DNA from: Naasia sp. SYSU D00948
GTDB lineage: Bacteria > Actinomycetota > Actinomycetes > Actinomycetales > Microbacteriaceae
DNA: 64,000 bases
Direction of reading: 5' to 3'
Assembly (NCBI RefSeq): GCF_017916515.1
Contig: NZ_JAFMTA010000001.1
Span: 558,001 to 622,000, forward strand
Shown: piece after piece, positions 35,667-45,180 of the stretch
Layout of the letters: each line of letters begins with the position of its first letter
Numbering within the stretch: the first letter of the stretch is position 1
Position numbers and translations under genes: made by a program
Notes under the pieces: model-generated
Database searches by the model: none
What the model was told of the DNA's origin: nothing
What the model saw: the letters and a program-made list of their open reading frames with translations, nothing else

Positions 35667-37061
35667 GTGGTGGATAGCGAGTACCGCATCGAGCACGACA
35701 CCATGGGCGAGGTGCGGGTGCCGAAGAGCGCCCTGTACGCCGCGCAGACGCAGCGGGCGGTCGAGAACTTCCCGATCTCCGGGGACAGCCTGGAGGAGGC
35801 GCAGATCGTCGCGCTCGCCCGCATCAAGCGGGCCGCGGCCCTGGTGAACGGCGAGCTCGGGGTGCTGAAGCCGGAGGTGGCCTCCGCCATCGTTGCCGCC
35901 GCCGACCGGATCATCGCCGGCGAGCACCTCGACCAGTTCCCGATCGACGTGTACCAGACGGGCAGCGGCACGTCCTCGAACATGAACATGAATGAGGTCC
36001 TCGCGTCGCTCGCGTCGGCGGACCTCGGCTCGCCGGTGCACCCGAACGACCACGTGAACGCGTCGCAGTCCTCGAACGACGTCTTCCCGACATCGGTGCA
36101 CGTCGCGGTCACGGAGGCGCTCCTGCGCGGGCTCGTGCCATCGCTGTCGCACCTCGCGTCCGCGCTCGAGGCGAAGGCCGCCCTGTGGAAGGACGTCGTG
36201 AAGCCGGGCCGCACCCACCTCATGGACGCGACGCCGGTCACCTTCGGCCAGGAGTTCGGCGGCTACGCGCGGCAGATCCGCCTGGGCATCGAGCGCGTCG
36301 AGGCCACGATCCCCCGCGTCGCGGAGGTGCCGCTCGGCGGCACCGCGACCGGCACCGGGATCAACACGCCGCGCGGCTTCCCGCAGAAGGTGATCGCGAT
36401 CCTCGCCGACGACACCGGGCTGCCGATTACGGAGGCCGAGGACCACTTCGAGGCGCAGGGCGCGCGGGACGCGCTCGTCGAGGCGTCCGGGGCGCTGCGC
36501 GTCCTCGCGGTGAGCCTCACGAAGATCTGCAACGACATCCGCTGGATGGGCTCCGGACCGAACACCGGCCTGGGCGAGCTGCACATCCCCGACCTGCAGC
36601 CGGGCTCGTCGATCATGCCGGGCAAGGTGAACCCGGTGATCCCCGAGGCGGTCCTCATGGTGACCTCCCGGGTGGTCGGCAACGACGCGAGCATCGCCTG
36701 GTCGGGCGCCTCGGGCTTCTTCGAGCTCAACGTCGCTATCCCGGTCATGGGCACGGCGCTGCTGGAGTCGATCCGGCTCCTCTCGAGCGCTGCGCGGCTC
36801 CTCGCCGACAAGACGGTCGACGGGCTCGAGGTGAACGCCGAGCGAGCCCGCGCTCTCGCTGAGTCGTCGCCGTCGATCGTGACCCCGCTGAACCGGGTGA
36901 TCGGGTACGAGGCCGCCGCGAAGGTCGCCAAGCACGCGGTCGCGAAGGGGCTCACTATCCGGGAGGCCGTCGTCGACCTCGGCTTCGTCGAGCGCGGCGA
37001 GGTGACCGAGGAGCAGCTCGACACGGCGCTCGACGTCCTGTCGATGACGCACCCGGGCTGA
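35667..37061 (+). CDS. fumC: Class II fumarate hydratase
   Basis: 464 residues, oxygen-stable fumarase of the citric acid cycle. [38 protein letters not shown] and the fumarase/aspartase signature [11 protein letters not shown] are all present. GTG start at 35667 behind GAGAGGGAG. The tandem GTG at 35670 is an alternative. Confidence 0.97.
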   Translation: MVDSEYRIEHDTMGEVRVPKSALYAAQTQRAVENFPISGDSLEEAQIVALARIKRAAALVNGELGVLKPEVASAIVAAADRIIAGEHLDQFPIDVYQTGSGTSSNMNMNEVLASLASADLGSPVHPNDHVNASQSSNDVFPTSVHVAVTEALLRGLVPSLSHLASALEAKAALWKDVVKPGRTHLMDATPVTFGQEFGGYARQIRLGIERVEATIPRVAEVPLGGTATGTGINTPRGFPQKVIAILADDTGLPITEAEDHFEAQGARDALVEASGALRVLAVSLTKICNDIRWMGSGPNTGLGELHIPDLQPGSSIMPGKVNPVIPEAVLMVTSRVVGNDASIAWSGASGFFELNVAIPVMGTALLESIRLLSSAARLLADKTVDGLEVNAERARALAESSPSIVTPLNRVIGYEAAAKVAKHAVAKGLTIREAVVDLGFVERGEVTEEQLDTALDVLSMTHPG

Positions 37062-37068
37062 GCCGGGC

Positions 37069-37506
37069 TCAGCCGACCGGGGCCCTCTCCAGGTTCGCGT
37101 CGAGCCAGCGCCGCAGCTCGCCCGCCGGGCGGGCGCCGACGGCCCGCGCCACCTCCTTGCCGCCCGCGTAGAGGAGCAGCGTGGGGATGCTGGTCACTCG
37201 ATGGCGGGCGGACACCGCGGGGGACGTGTCGGAGTTGACCTTCGCCACCTTGAGCGTCCCGGCCCGATCCCGGGCCAGCTGCTCGACGATCGGGCCGACC
37301 ATCCGGCAGGGGCCGCACCACGGCGCCCAGACGTCGACCAGCACCGGCAGGCGGCTCTGCTCGACGGCCTCCGCGAACGTGTCGTCCCCGACGTCCACGA
37401 GCCACGGCAGGTCGGCATGGCAGTTCGCGCAGCGCAGGCGGCCCTTCGCGGACACGGGGACGCGGTTGCGGCGTCCGCAGCCGGGGCATTCGACGAGGGA
37501 CGCCAT
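37069..37506 (-). CDS. Thioredoxin with N-terminal zinc ribbon (Trx2/TrxC type)
   Basis: 145 residues. An N-terminal ribbon (CPGC at 6-9, CANC at about 25-28) precedes the thioredoxin fold with active site WAPWCGPCRMVGP and cis-proline in TSIPTLLLY. The ATG at 37506 is chosen; one at 37518 would add four residues. It is the last gene of a peroxiredoxin-glutaredoxin-thioredoxin operon and likely provides reducing power for it. Confidence 0.92.
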   Translation of the reverse strand: MASLVECPGCGRRNRVPVSAKGRLRCANCHADLPWLVDVGDDTFAEAVEQSRLPVLVDVWAPWCGPCRMVGPIVEQLARDRAGTLKVAKVNSDTSPAVSARHRVTSIPTLLLYAGGKEVARAVGARPAGELRRWLDANLERAPVG

Positions 37507-37508
37507 GC

Positions 37509-37802
37509 TCACATCCATACTCCGTGCCGGGCGAGGGCCTGCTGGACCTGACGCAGGCTGGGCTCCATCAGCCACTCGCCGTCGATGTACACGACCGGGG
37601 TGTGCAGGTCTCCCCCGGCGAGGTACGAGAGCTTGCGCTCCGCGTCGGGGTGCAGATCGAGGTCGACGTAGGCGTAGTCGATGCCGGCCCGCTCCAGGGC
37701 GCGCCGGATCATCTGGCTGATGCCGCACCAGCGGTTGCCGTAGACGGCGATGGGAACCGCCGGAGCAGCGCGCCGATCGGCGTAGGCGCCGAGCATCGTC
37801 AT
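37509..37802 (-). CDS. Monothiol glutaredoxin-like protein (CGIS motif)
   Basis: 97 residues. The active site is RWCGIS with a single cysteine in the whole protein; HTPVVYIDGEWLMEPS supplies the cis-proline and the C-terminal binding region. This makes it a one-Cys oxidoreductase comparable to mycoredoxin relatives, suited to resolve mixed disulfides with mycothiol. The ATG at 37802 overlaps the peroxiredoxin stop by four bases. Confidence 0.88.
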   Translation of the reverse strand: MTMLGAYADRRAAPAVPIAVYGNRWCGISQMIRRALERAGIDYAYVDLDLHPDAERKLSYLAGGDLHTPVVYIDGEWLMEPSLRQVQQALARHGVWM

Positions 37803-38518
37803 GTGGGGATCACCTCCTGCTGTCCCCGGACCCTGTCGAGGGCGTCCAGAAGCTCGTAGATATCGGGAAGATGGTGCAGCTCGGGCGACACGTGCGCCCA
37901 CCGGATCACGCCCTCCCCGTCCACGAGGTAGAGGGCGCGCTCGCTGAAGCCGTCCGCGTCCCGCCAGACGCCGTAGCGCCGCGCGACCTCCCCCTTGGGA
38001 GCGAAGTCGGACAGCAGCGGGAACGTCAGCCCGCGGACCGCGGCCCAGGCTCCATGGCTGTAGATCGAGTCGACCGAGATGCCCAGCAGGGCGATGCCGC
38101 GCGAGGCGAACTCGTCGAGCTCCTGCTGGTAGAGCTCGAGCTGCTGGCTGCACCCGGGGCTCCAGTCGAGCGGGTAGAACACGAGCACGACGGGCGTGCC
38201 GCGGAAGTCGGACAGCGAGACCGGCTGGTTGCGAGCGTCAGGAAGGGTGAAGTCGGGAGCGGGAGCGCCGACGGGAAGACCCTCGTTCCGGCGCTCGCCC
38301 CGCATCGGCGGCGCGGTCCGCCAGAGGTCCGCCACATCGCCCGGCGTCTTCTCCACCGCATCCGGGTGGGCCCGCCGGATCGCCTCGCCGACGAGGGCGT
38401 GCAGCACCGAGAGCGACTCGCGCACGGGCGAGTCCGAGATCTGCGGCTCCAGCTCGGCGAAGCGCTCCTCGAGCTGGTGCAGCCGCGTGTCCGAGAAGGG
38501 GAGATCGACAGTGCTCAT
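37799..38518 (-). CDS. AhpC/TSA-family one-Cys peroxiredoxin
   Basis: 239 residues. A helical N-terminal extension (about 1-75) precedes the thioredoxin-fold peroxidase domain. The peroxidatic site is YPLDWSPGCSQQL; this is the only cysteine, and the place where relatives have a resolving cysteine reads DSIYSHGAW. Turnover therefore needs an outside thiol, most simply the glutaredoxin and thioredoxin encoded just downstream. It is the operon's first gene. Confidence 0.92.
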   Translation of the reverse strand: MSTVDLPFSDTRLHQLEERFAELEPQISDSPVRESLSVLHALVGEAIRRAHPDAVEKTPGDVADLWRTAPPMRGERRNEGLPVGAPAPDFTLPDARNQPVSLSDFRGTPVVLVFYPLDWSPGCSQQLELYQQELDEFASRGIALLGISVDSIYSHGAWAAVRGLTFPLLSDFAPKGEVARRYGVWRDADGFSERALYLVDGEGVIRWAHVSPELHHLPDIYELLDALDRVRGQQEVIPT

Positions 38519-38535
38519 GATCGATGGAAGAGGAA

Positions 38536-38561
38536 GGGCGGGCGGGGTTCCCCCGCCCGCC
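38536..38561 (-). terminator. Terminator-like hairpin after hsp20
   Basis: On the minus strand, eleven bases past the hsp20 stop, GGCGGGCGGGG and CCCCGCCCGCC form a stem around a two- to four-base loop, followed by CTTCCTCTTCC. It separates hsp20 from the peroxiredoxin operon. Confidence 0.6.
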
Positions 38562-38571
38562 GCCGATCGGA

Positions 38572-39060
38572 TTAGGCGCCGGCCTGCCCGCTCTGCTGCG
38601 CGGGCTGCGCCTGGCGCTCCTCCTGGGAGCCGGAGCCGGCTTCCACGCTCCGCTGTCCGGTCTGCCCGGTGGCGATCTGGATCTTGCGGGGCTTCGCCTG
38701 CTCCGCCACGGGGATCACGACGCTCAGGACGCCGTTCGTGTAGTGCGCGCTGATGCTGTCCGCGTCGATGCCGTCACCCAGGGTGAACTGCCGCACGAAC
38801 GAGGCGTCCGGCCGCTCCCGGGTCAGCCACTCGACCCCCTCGAGACCGCGGACGGTGCGCTGCGCGCGGAGGGTCAGGGTCTGGCCGTCGACGGACACAT
38901 CAACCGAACCCGGGTCTACACCCGGGAGGTCGGCGTTGAGCACGAAGTGATCCCCTTCGCGGTAGAGGTCGACCGGCATCGCCATGCCCGAGGCCGCCCG
39001 GCGGTAGAGGGCGCCGGTGAGCCGGTCCAGCTCCTGGAAGGGATCGAAGAACATCGCCAT
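38572..39060 (-). CDS. Hsp20/alpha-crystallin small heat-shock protein
   Basis: 162 residues. The alpha-crystallin domain spans about 35-130 with MPVDLYREGDHFVLNADLPGVDPGSVDVSV and the closing ISAHYTNGVLSVVIPV; the glutamine- and serine-rich tail follows. It is an ATP-independent holdase. ATG 39060 has AAGGAG nine bases upstream. No HAIR-type HspR box is visible in the 120 bases upstream. Confidence 0.95.
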   Translation of the reverse strand: MAMFFDPFQELDRLTGALYRRAASGMAMPVDLYREGDHFVLNADLPGVDPGSVDVSVDGQTLTLRAQRTVRGLEGVEWLTRERPDASFVRQFTLGDGIDADSISAHYTNGVLSVVIPVAEQAKPRKIQIATGQTGQRSVEAGSGSQEERQAQPAQQSGQAGA

Positions 39061-39181
39061 TGCTTGGTCTCCTTTCACTCTCGTGGCGAGTGACCTCTGT
39101 TCAGTTCTGAGAGCAGTGACGCGCGGCGGTGCGCCAATATTCCCGCTTACAGCGTTCTCAGCGAACTCGAAGAAAGGCTGG

Positions 39182-39727
39182 TCAGGAGCGCAGGTTCGAC
39201 GCTTCCTCGCCCGCCGGAGCGCTCTTCTCGATGGCGACGGTGACCGGGACGCTGCGGGTGACGGCGTCGTGCACCGGCGAGTGCGCCACCGCCCAATCGA
39301 TGATGCGGCGGGTCGTGTCCTCGTCCGCGCTCGAGCGGGAGTAGCGCACGGTGATGGTCATGGAGAGCGGCCCGGGCGGGATCTCCTCGTCCATGCCGAG
39401 GGCGCCCCGATCGTCGGTCTCCGCGTGCACCACGACCTCGAGGTCCTCGAGGACCGCGCTCTCCTCGGCCGAGCGCATCGCGATGAACATGGCCACCTGG
39501 CTCGCCAGGGCCGCACGGAAGAACCAGCTGGGCGACGGCACCTCCGAGGTCCCGCCGATCCCGGCGAGGAGCTCCTTCGGCAGCCCGTCCGGCCCGCTGA
39601 TCCGGATGATGAGGTCGTGCGCGATGGTGGCGCGCGCAGGCGGGTCCTGCATCTGCGCCATCGCCGGAAGCGTGCGGAGATAGCTCCGCGCCCGCCGGAT
39701 GTTGGCCGCGATCTGCTCCTGGTCCAT
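39182..39727 (-). CDS. OsmC-family protein lacking both catalytic cysteines
   Basis: 181 residues with the OsmC/Ohr fold (SPSWFFRAALASQVAMFIAMRSAE helix and the AVAHSPVHDAVTRSVPVTV ending). The positions normally held by the two redox cysteines read ALASQVA and AHSPV, and the protein has no cysteine at all, so it cannot be a thiol peroxidase. It may bind a lipid or other hydrophobic ligand. ATG 39727 follows GAAGGAG. Confidence 0.85.
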   Translation of the reverse strand: MDQEQIAANIRRARSYLRTLPAMAQMQDPPARATIAHDLIIRISGPDGLPKELLAGIGGTSEVPSPSWFFRAALASQVAMFIAMRSAEESAVLEDLEVVVHAETDDRGALGMDEEIPPGPLSMTITVRYSRSSADEDTTRRIIDWAVAHSPVHDAVTRSVPVTVAIEKSAPAGEEASNLRS

Positions 39728-39814
39728 GGGCTGCTCCTTCGCTGCCTGAAAGGCCAGGTTTCTCCGCCGCGGCGGCAATCGCAAGTGCCGGGGGCGTCGC
39801 GAGTGCCGCGGACG

Positions 39815-40363
39815 TCAGGAGAGAAGGAGAAGGGAGGCCCAGAAGCCGCCGAGAAGGAACGGCCCGAACGCGACCCGCGCCGTTCGCCCGGCGCGCGCGA
39901 GCATCACGATCGCCACGCAGCCCCCGGCGACGAACGCGAGGAGGAGGGCGCCGAGGGACGCCGCCACGCCCACGGCTCCGAGCACCAGCCCCAGCACGCC
40001 CGCGAGCTTCACGTCACCCATGCCCATGCCACCGCCGGCACTCAGCAGGAGGAAGAGGGCGAGGTACGCCGCTCCCGCGAGCACCGCCGGCACGGCCGGC
40101 ACGCCCGCCGACGCGGCCGCCGCGATGCCGGCGAGCGCGAGCGGGTATCCCGGCAGGGTGAGCCGATCCGGCAGGCGGTGCTCGGCGAGGTCGACGCGGA
40201 CGAGCTCCGGTGTCGTCACAGCGAGCCATGCGACGGCGGGCAGGAGCAGCGGCGGAGCGCCCGCGACTCCGACGGCGAGCAGCACGATCGCGACGGGGGC
40301 CTGCCAGGCGAGGAGCCCCGGGCGCCACGGACGCTCCTCGCGCACCAGGACGGCGGCCCTCAT
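39815..40363 (-). CDS. Prepilin peptidase (A24 family), short form
   Basis: 182 residues with about six membrane helices. The two catalytic aspartates lie in RVDLAEHRLPD and GMGMGDVKLAG, the type IV prepilin/flagellin peptidase signature. The methylase domain of PilD is absent, as in actinobacterial Flp/Tad-type enzymes. No pilin genes are near. A GTG at 40369 adds two residues. Confidence 0.88.
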   Translation of the reverse strand: MRAAVLVREERPWRPGLLAWQAPVAIVLLAVGVAGAPPLLLPAVAWLAVTTPELVRVDLAEHRLPDRLTLPGYPLALAGIAAAASAGVPAVPAVLAGAAYLALFLLLSAGGGMGMGDVKLAGVLGLVLGAVGVAASLGALLLAFVAGGCVAIVMLARAGRTARVAFGPFLLGGFWASLLLLS

Positions 40364-40460
40364 CGTCACGCGGCGACCCTAGTGAGCGGGCGCCGCCGCC
40401 GCGCCCGCTCTCCACACCTCCTCTGCCGGCAGGGATCCGGCTGATCCCCTGCGGAACCGG

Positions 40461-41822
40461 CTACGCGAGCTCGTTCGACTCCAGCATCTCCGTCACGAGG
40501 GCGGCGATCGCGCTGCGCTCCGAGCGGGTGAGCGTGATGTGACCGAACAGCGGGTGGCCCTTCAGCGTCTCGATGACGCTCGCGACGCCGTCGTGGCGGC
40601 CCACGCGCAGGTTGTCGCGCTGTGCGACGTCGTGCGTGAGGACGACCCGCGAGTTCTGGCCCACGCGGCTCAGCACGGTGAGCAGCACGTTCCGCTCGAG
40701 GGACTGGGCCTCGTCGACGATCACGAACGCGTCGTGGAGCGAGCGCCCCCGGATATGCGTGAGCGGCAGGACCTCGAGGATGCCCCGGTCGACGACCTCG
40801 TCGAGGACGTTCTGCGACACGAGCGCACCGAGGGTGTCGAACACCGCCTGGCCCCAGGGCGTCATCTTCTCCGACTGGTCGCCGGGGAGGAAGCCGAGCT
40901 CCTGCCCGCCCACCGCGTAGAGCGGGCGGAAGACCATGATCTTGCGGTGCTGCTGCTTCTCGAGGACCGCCTCGAGTCCGGCGCACAGGGCGAGAGCGGA
41001 CTTGCCGGTCCCGGCACGGCCGCCGAGGGACACGATCCCGATGGACGGATCGAGCAGCATGTCGATCGCGAGCCTCTGCTCGGCGGAGCGGCCGTGCAGG
41101 CCGAACACCTCGCGGTCGCCGCGGACCAGGCGGAGCTCGCCGGCGCGGGTGACCCGGCCGAGGGCGGAGCCGCGCTCCGACGAGACGACGAGTCCCGTGT
41201 TCACGGGGAGTCCGTCGACCTGCGACGTGGTGAGTCGCTCCCGCTCGTAGAGGTCGCTCATCTGCGCCCCGCTGAGCGCCACCTCGGCCAGGCCGGTGTA
41301 GCTCGGATCGTGCGCGAGCTCGGCGCGGTACTCCTCCGCGGCGAGCCCGATGGACGCCGCCTTCACGCGCATCGGCAGGTCCTTGGAGACCACGACGACG
41401 TCGAGGCCCTCGTTCTTGAGGTTGAGGGCGACGGCGAGGATCCGCGAGTCGTTGTCGCTCAGCTGCAGGCCGGACGGCAGGACGGAGAGGTTCGAGTGGT
41501 TCAGCTCGACGCGCAGGCTGCCGCCCTCGTCGCCGATCGCGATGGGGAAGTCGAGTCTCTCGTGCTGGAGGCGGAGGTCGTCGAGGTTGCGCAGCGCCTG
41601 CCGGGCGAAGTAGCCGATCTCGGGGTCGTTGCGCTTCGCCTCGAGCTCGGTGACCACGATCACCGGAAGGACGACGGCGTGCTCCGCGAAGCGGAAGACG
41701 GCCTTCGGATCGGACAGGAGCACGGAGGTGTCGAGCACGAACGTGCGCTCGGCCTGGCCGACCTGCCCTTCCTGGATCGCCGGCGCTTCCGCCGCGGACT
41801 TCGAACGGGCAGCCTGGGCCAC
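40461..41822 (-). CDS. phoH: PIN-PhoH fusion protein (PhoH2-type RNase/helicase)
   Basis: 453 residues. The PIN ribonuclease domain (about 25-160) opens [15 protein letters not shown] with acids in [11 protein letters not shown]; the PhoH ATPase (about 255-445) has P-loop [13 protein letters not shown] and Walker [10 protein letters not shown]. PhoH2 proteins unwind and cut RNA. GTG 41822 has GGGAGGAAAC upstream; the long leader carries a palindrome at the predicted transcription start. Confidence 0.95.
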   Translation of the reverse strand: MAQAARSKSAAEAPAIQEGQVGQAERTFVLDTSVLLSDPKAVFRFAEHAVVLPVIVVTELEAKRNDPEIGYFARQALRNLDDLRLQHERLDFPIAIGDEGGSLRVELNHSNLSVLPSGLQLSDNDSRILAVALNLKNEGLDVVVVSKDLPMRVKAASIGLAAEEYRAELAHDPSYTGLAEVALSGAQMSDLYERERLTTSQVDGLPVNTGLVVSSERGSALGRVTRAGELRLVRGDREVFGLHGRSAEQRLAIDMLLDPSIGIVSLGGRAGTGKSALALCAGLEAVLEKQQHRKIMVFRPLYAVGGQELGFLPGDQSEKMTPWGQAVFDTLGALVSQNVLDEVVDRGILEVLPLTHIRGRSLHDAFVIVDEAQSLERNVLLTVLSRVGQNSRVVLTHDVAQRDNLRVGRHDGVASVIETLKGHPLFGHITLTRSERSAIAALVTEMLESNELA

Positions 41823-41915
41823 GTTTCCTCCCACCTCGAGCGCGGGGAGCCCGCGCTCGCTCAGCGGGACGGCCACGGTGGGACGTCGCGAAACGTACTG
41901 GATGTGGCCGTTCCG

Positions 41916-41947
41916 ATCAGGTGCCGTACCTGATGGCAGGAACGCTA
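41916..41947 (-). promoter_or_regulatory. phoH promoter with palindromic operator
   Basis: TAGCGT on the minus strand (41947-41942) fits a -10 box, placing the start near 41935. A perfect inverted repeat ATCAGGT-N5-ACCTGAT (41934-41916) would cover +1 to about +19, a position typical for a repressor. The leader to GTG 41822 would be about 113 bases. Confidence 0.45.
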
Positions 41948-42012
41948 CGCATCGGGTGCGACACCGGTGGAACCGACACACCCCGGTTTCGTTACGGTCA
42001 GATGACGTCCGG

Positions 42013-43143
42013 TCAGCGGAGCCGCCCGCTCGTCGCGTAGTCGGTGAGCGCGGCCCGCAGGGCGGCGAAGGTGTCCTCGGTGGTGCCGGCGTGCGGCGCC
42101 ACGCGCACCCGGCCCTGCCGGGAGGTCACCGCCACGCCCTGGTTGTGCAGCGCGGCGGTCAGCGCGGTGAGCTGGTCGGGGTCAGGCTCCAGGACGACGA
42201 TGCCGGCGCGCTCCGCGGGATCCCGGGAGGAGACGACGGTCAGCGCGTACTCGTCCGCGAGCTCGATGACCCGCAGCGCGTTCTCGGCGACCCGTTCCGC
42301 GATGACCGGGATGCCGACCTCGGTCACCTCCTCCACCGCCGCCGCGAGGCGGGCCGCTGCGAGCGGGTCCGGTCCGCTGACCCGGAAGGCCGCGGCCGCA
42401 CGGATGGGCGGCGGGACCTCGTCCCACGGGATCACGTCCTCCTCGGACGTGCCGGGATAGCCCGAGAAGACGGGCGTGAGGCGCTCGACGGCGCGGTCGC
42501 TGAGCGCGAGGTAGCCGGTGCCCCACCCCGCCCTGAGCCACTTCTGGCCGCCGCCCGCCACGATGTCCGCGAGCTCCAGCGGAGCGTCGACCGCCCCGAA
42601 GCCCTGGACGGCGTCGACGACGAGGACCCGGTCGCCGATCACGTCGCGGATCCCCTCGAGGTCGGCGACGAAGCCCGTGCGGGCGTCGACGAGGCTCACC
42701 GCCACCGCGACCGTCGTGGAGGTGAGCTGGTCGCGGATCTGACCCGGAGTGACGCGGCCGTGGTCCGTCTCCAGCCAGATCGGCGCGGTCACGCTGAGGG
42801 ACTGCTCGGCGCGGACCGCGGCGAACGGGAGACTCGGGAACTCGGCCGGCGACAGGAGGATGCCGCCGGTGAGGCCGAACATCGCGTGCATGAGCGCCGT
42901 GCTCGTGTTCGGCTGGAGCACCACCTGGTCCGGCCGGAACCCCAGCGCGTCCGCGAGCGCCGCGCGCGCCCGGCCGTCCTGCTCGAGCAGCGCCGCGGTG
43001 GAGCCGAACCGGGCTCGGGCGAGGACCTCACGCTGCCAGTCCATCTCCGCGGCCACCGCGGCCGACATGGGACCGAACGCCCCGTAGTCGAGGAAGCCCG
43101 GCTCCTCGGTGAACCCCGCGAGGTACGTGTCCAGTGCGCTCAT
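42013..43143 (-). CDS. Class V aminotransferase, EgtE-like
   Basis: 376 residues, PLP-dependent. The lysine is in [13 protein letters not shown], the Asp and Gln in [11 protein letters not shown], and the N-terminal [10 protein letters not shown] matches the EgtE/isopenicillin epimerase branch. In that branch EgtE cleaves a C-S bond in ergothioneine synthesis, but other egt genes are not seen here, so the substrate is open. It precedes nothing obvious; uppS lies 24 bases upstream on the same strand. Confidence 0.85.
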   Translation of the reverse strand: MSALDTYLAGFTEEPGFLDYGAFGPMSAAVAAEMDWQREVLARARFGSTAALLEQDGRARAALADALGFRPDQVVLQPNTSTALMHAMFGLTGGILLSPAEFPSLPFAAVRAEQSLSVTAPIWLETDHGRVTPGQIRDQLTSTTVAVAVSLVDARTGFVADLEGIRDVIGDRVLVVDAVQGFGAVDAPLELADIVAGGGQKWLRAGWGTGYLALSDRAVERLTPVFSGYPGTSEEDVIPWDEVPPPIRAAAAFRVSGPDPLAAARLAAAVEEVTEVGIPVIAERVAENALRVIELADEYALTVVSSRDPAERAGIVVLEPDPDQLTALTAALHNQGVAVTSRQGRVRVAPHAGTTEDTFAALRAALTDYATSGRLR

Positions 43144-43166
43144 GCTCCGGCCAGCCTAGGACGGGG

Positions 43167-43961
43167 CTAGCCGCCGAAGCGGCGGTGGCGCTGGCCGTAG
43201 TCGCGGAGCGCGCGGAGGAAGTCGACCTCCCGCAGGTCCGGGCCGAGGGCCTCGACGAAGTAGAGCTCGCTGTGCGCGCTCTGCCACAGCATGAAGTCCG
43301 ACAGGCGCTGCTCGCCGGAGGTCCGGATGACGAGGTCGGGGTCCGGCTGGCCGCCGGTGTAGAGGTGCTCGCCGATCAGCTCGGGCGTGAGGATCTCGAC
43401 GAGGTCCTCGATGCTGCCGCCCTGCAGGTGGTGGGACGCGACGATGCTGCGCATCGCGGCCGCGATCTCGCTGCGCCCGCCGTAGCCGACGGCGAGATTG
43501 ACGTGCAGACCGGTCCTGCCCTCGGTGCGCTTCTCGGCGGCCGCCAGGGTGCGCACGAGCTCCTCCGGCAGGCCCGCGGTGGTCCCGACGTGCTTCACGC
43601 GCCAGTTCCGGTAGTGGGAGAGGTCCTCGGCGAGGTCGCCGATGATCTCCACGAGTGCCCGCAGCTCGTCGCTGTCCCGCGCGGTCAGGTTGTCCGTCGA
43701 GAGCAGGTAGAGGGTGACCATCTGGATGCCGAGGTCGTCGCACCAGACGAGGAACTCGCGGATCTTCTCGGCGCCCGCCCGATGCCCGTGGGCGGCCGTC
43801 TCCAGTCCCACCTGCCGCGCCCAGCGCCGGTTCCCGTCGAGGATCATCGCGAGGTGATGCGGCAGCGTCTCGGGGTCGAGGGCTCTGCGGATGCGGCGCT
43901 GGTACAGCGCGTACACCGGGTTTCGCGGCGCCCTCTTCTGCCCTCGGAGCACCTTTCCCAC
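43167..43961 (-). CDS. uppS: Isoprenyl (undecaprenyl/decaprenyl) diphosphate synthase
   Basis: 264 residues, cis-prenyltransferase making the lipid carrier for cell-wall precursors. MILDGNRRWARQ (catalytic Asp), HGHRAGAEKIREF, LYLLSTDNLTARD, NLAVGYGGRSEI and DLVIRTSGEQRLSDF are the five conserved regions. Chain length cannot be read from sequence alone. A divergent promoter separates it from the hemolysin III gene. Confidence 0.95.
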   Translation of the reverse strand: MGKVLRGQKRAPRNPVYALYQRRIRRALDPETLPHHLAMILDGNRRWARQVGLETAAHGHRAGAEKIREFLVWCDDLGIQMVTLYLLSTDNLTARDSDELRALVEIIGDLAEDLSHYRNWRVKHVGTTAGLPEELVRTLAAAEKRTEGRTGLHVNLAVGYGGRSEIAAAMRSIVASHHLQGGSIEDLVEILTPELIGEHLYTGGQPDPDLVIRTSGEQRLSDFMLWQSAHSELYFVEALGPDLREVDFLRALRDYGQRHRRFGG

Positions 43962-44035
43962 GTTAGTCCTCCCGGTCGGGCCGAGCCGCCGAGGCGGCGC
44001 CGCCGCGCCCTCGAACGGCCGGTACGCTGAGGCCG

Positions 44036-44827
44036 ATGACCGAGGACAGTGCTTCCCTGCGGGAGGACGGCGGGAGTCCGGAGTCCCCGATGGACAGCGA
44101 GGCGGAGGCCTCGCGCGCGGACCGGGAGCCGGGCGCCGGGCTGCCGAACCTCCCCCTCGTCGAGGACGCGGTCGAGCATCCCCTCGAGGCGAGGCCGACC
44201 TGGCGCGGCTGGATCCACGCCGGCACCTTCCCCCTCGCTCTCGTGCTCGGGGTCGTCCTCATCGGCGCGGCTCAGGGCGAGGTCGCGAAGGCGGCCTCCG
44301 CGGTCTTCATGGCGTCATCGCTGCTGCTGTTCGGCAACAGCGCGCTGTACCACCGGTTCGACTGGAAGCCGCGCACCAAGCGACTGCTCAAGCGGATCGA
44401 CCACGCCAACATCTTCCTGCTCATTGCGGGCACCTACACGCCGCTGTCGCTCCTCGCGCTGCCGCCGGACAAGGGGCTGCTCCTGCTCTCCCTCGTCTGG
44501 GGCGGGGCGCTGCTCGGCATCGGCTTCCGGGTGTTCTGGATCCACGCGCCGCGCTGGCTCTACGTGCCGATCTACGTCGGGCTGGGCTGGGCCGCAGTCC
44601 TGTTCATGGGCGACCTGTTCGACACGGGCGCGACCATGATGACGCTCGTCCTGATCGGCGGGCTCCTCTACACCGGCGGAGCCGTCGTCTACGCACTGAA
44701 GAGGCCCAACCCGTTGCCCGGGCGCTTCGGGTTCCACGAGATCTTCCACGCCTGCACGGTGCTCGCGTTCGGCTGCCACTGGGCCGCCACGCTGCTCATC
44801 GCTCTCGAGCCCGCGTACAACCGCTGA
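44036..44827 (+). CDS. Hemolysin III / TrhA (PAQR) family membrane protein
   Basis: 263 residues. After a 55-residue acidic N-terminus there are seven membrane helices. Conserved metal-site residues are in NSALYHRFDW, IDHANIFLLIAGTYTP and FGFHEIFHACTVLAFG. Despite the name, members are PAQR-like hydrolases or membrane regulators. ATG 44036. Confidence 0.92.
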   Translation: MTEDSASLREDGGSPESPMDSEAEASRADREPGAGLPNLPLVEDAVEHPLEARPTWRGWIHAGTFPLALVLGVVLIGAAQGEVAKAASAVFMASSLLLFGNSALYHRFDWKPRTKRLLKRIDHANIFLLIAGTYTPLSLLALPPDKGLLLLSLVWGGALLGIGFRVFWIHAPRWLYVPIYVGLGWAAVLFMGDLFDTGATMMTLVLIGGLLYTGGAVVYALKRPNPLPGRFGFHEIFHACTVLAFGCHWAATLLIALEPAYNR

Positions 44828-44850
44828 GAGCCGGGACCGCGGACGGCGCG

Positions 44851-45156
44851 CTACGCGCCCTTCGGCGGGTCGTCCTGCTCCTGCGCCTGCTCGGGCGCCT
44901 GCTCGCGCTCGAGCCGCTCCCGCACCTCTGCCCGGTAGCGGGTCCGGCGGACGCGCCTCGTCATGTCGAGGATGAGGAGGATCGTGACGACCGCGATGAA
45001 CAGGATGATGATGAAGCCCCACGGTCCGGGCGTGACGAGGTTCTCGTCGAACTCGGGAGGCGGGGTCGGCGTCGCGGCGAGCGACGCGAGCAGGATGCTC
45101 AGGGCGATCGGTCCTTCCGGCCCGGCTTCAGCCGCGCCTTGTAGCGTGGATCCCAC
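44851..45156 (-). CDS. Small single-pass membrane protein
   Basis: 101 residues. A hydrophobic N-terminal part (about 17-30), a second helix at 47-67 (PWGFIIILFIAVVTILLILDM) and a charged cytoplasmic tail with a glutamine- and glutamate-rich end. Its position opposite DUF4307 and next to greA is found in other Microbacteriaceae-like contexts, but function is unknown. GTG 45156 is used; a TAGTGT box overlaps it, so a later start is possible. Confidence 0.65.
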   Translation of the reverse strand: MGSTLQGAAEAGPEGPIALSILLASLAATPTPPPEFDENLVTPGPWGFIIILFIAVVTILLILDMTRRVRRTRYRAEVRERLEREQAPEQAQEQDDPPKGA

Positions 45157-45180
45157 ACTAATCCGCGGGGCAGGAGCGAC

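Noticed and set aside
39061-39181. HspR-binding HAIR element upstream of hsp20
   Set aside because: No CTTGAGT-N7-ACTCAAG-like inverted repeat is present; only a weak TTCTGAGA/TCTCAGCGAA pair with a long gap.
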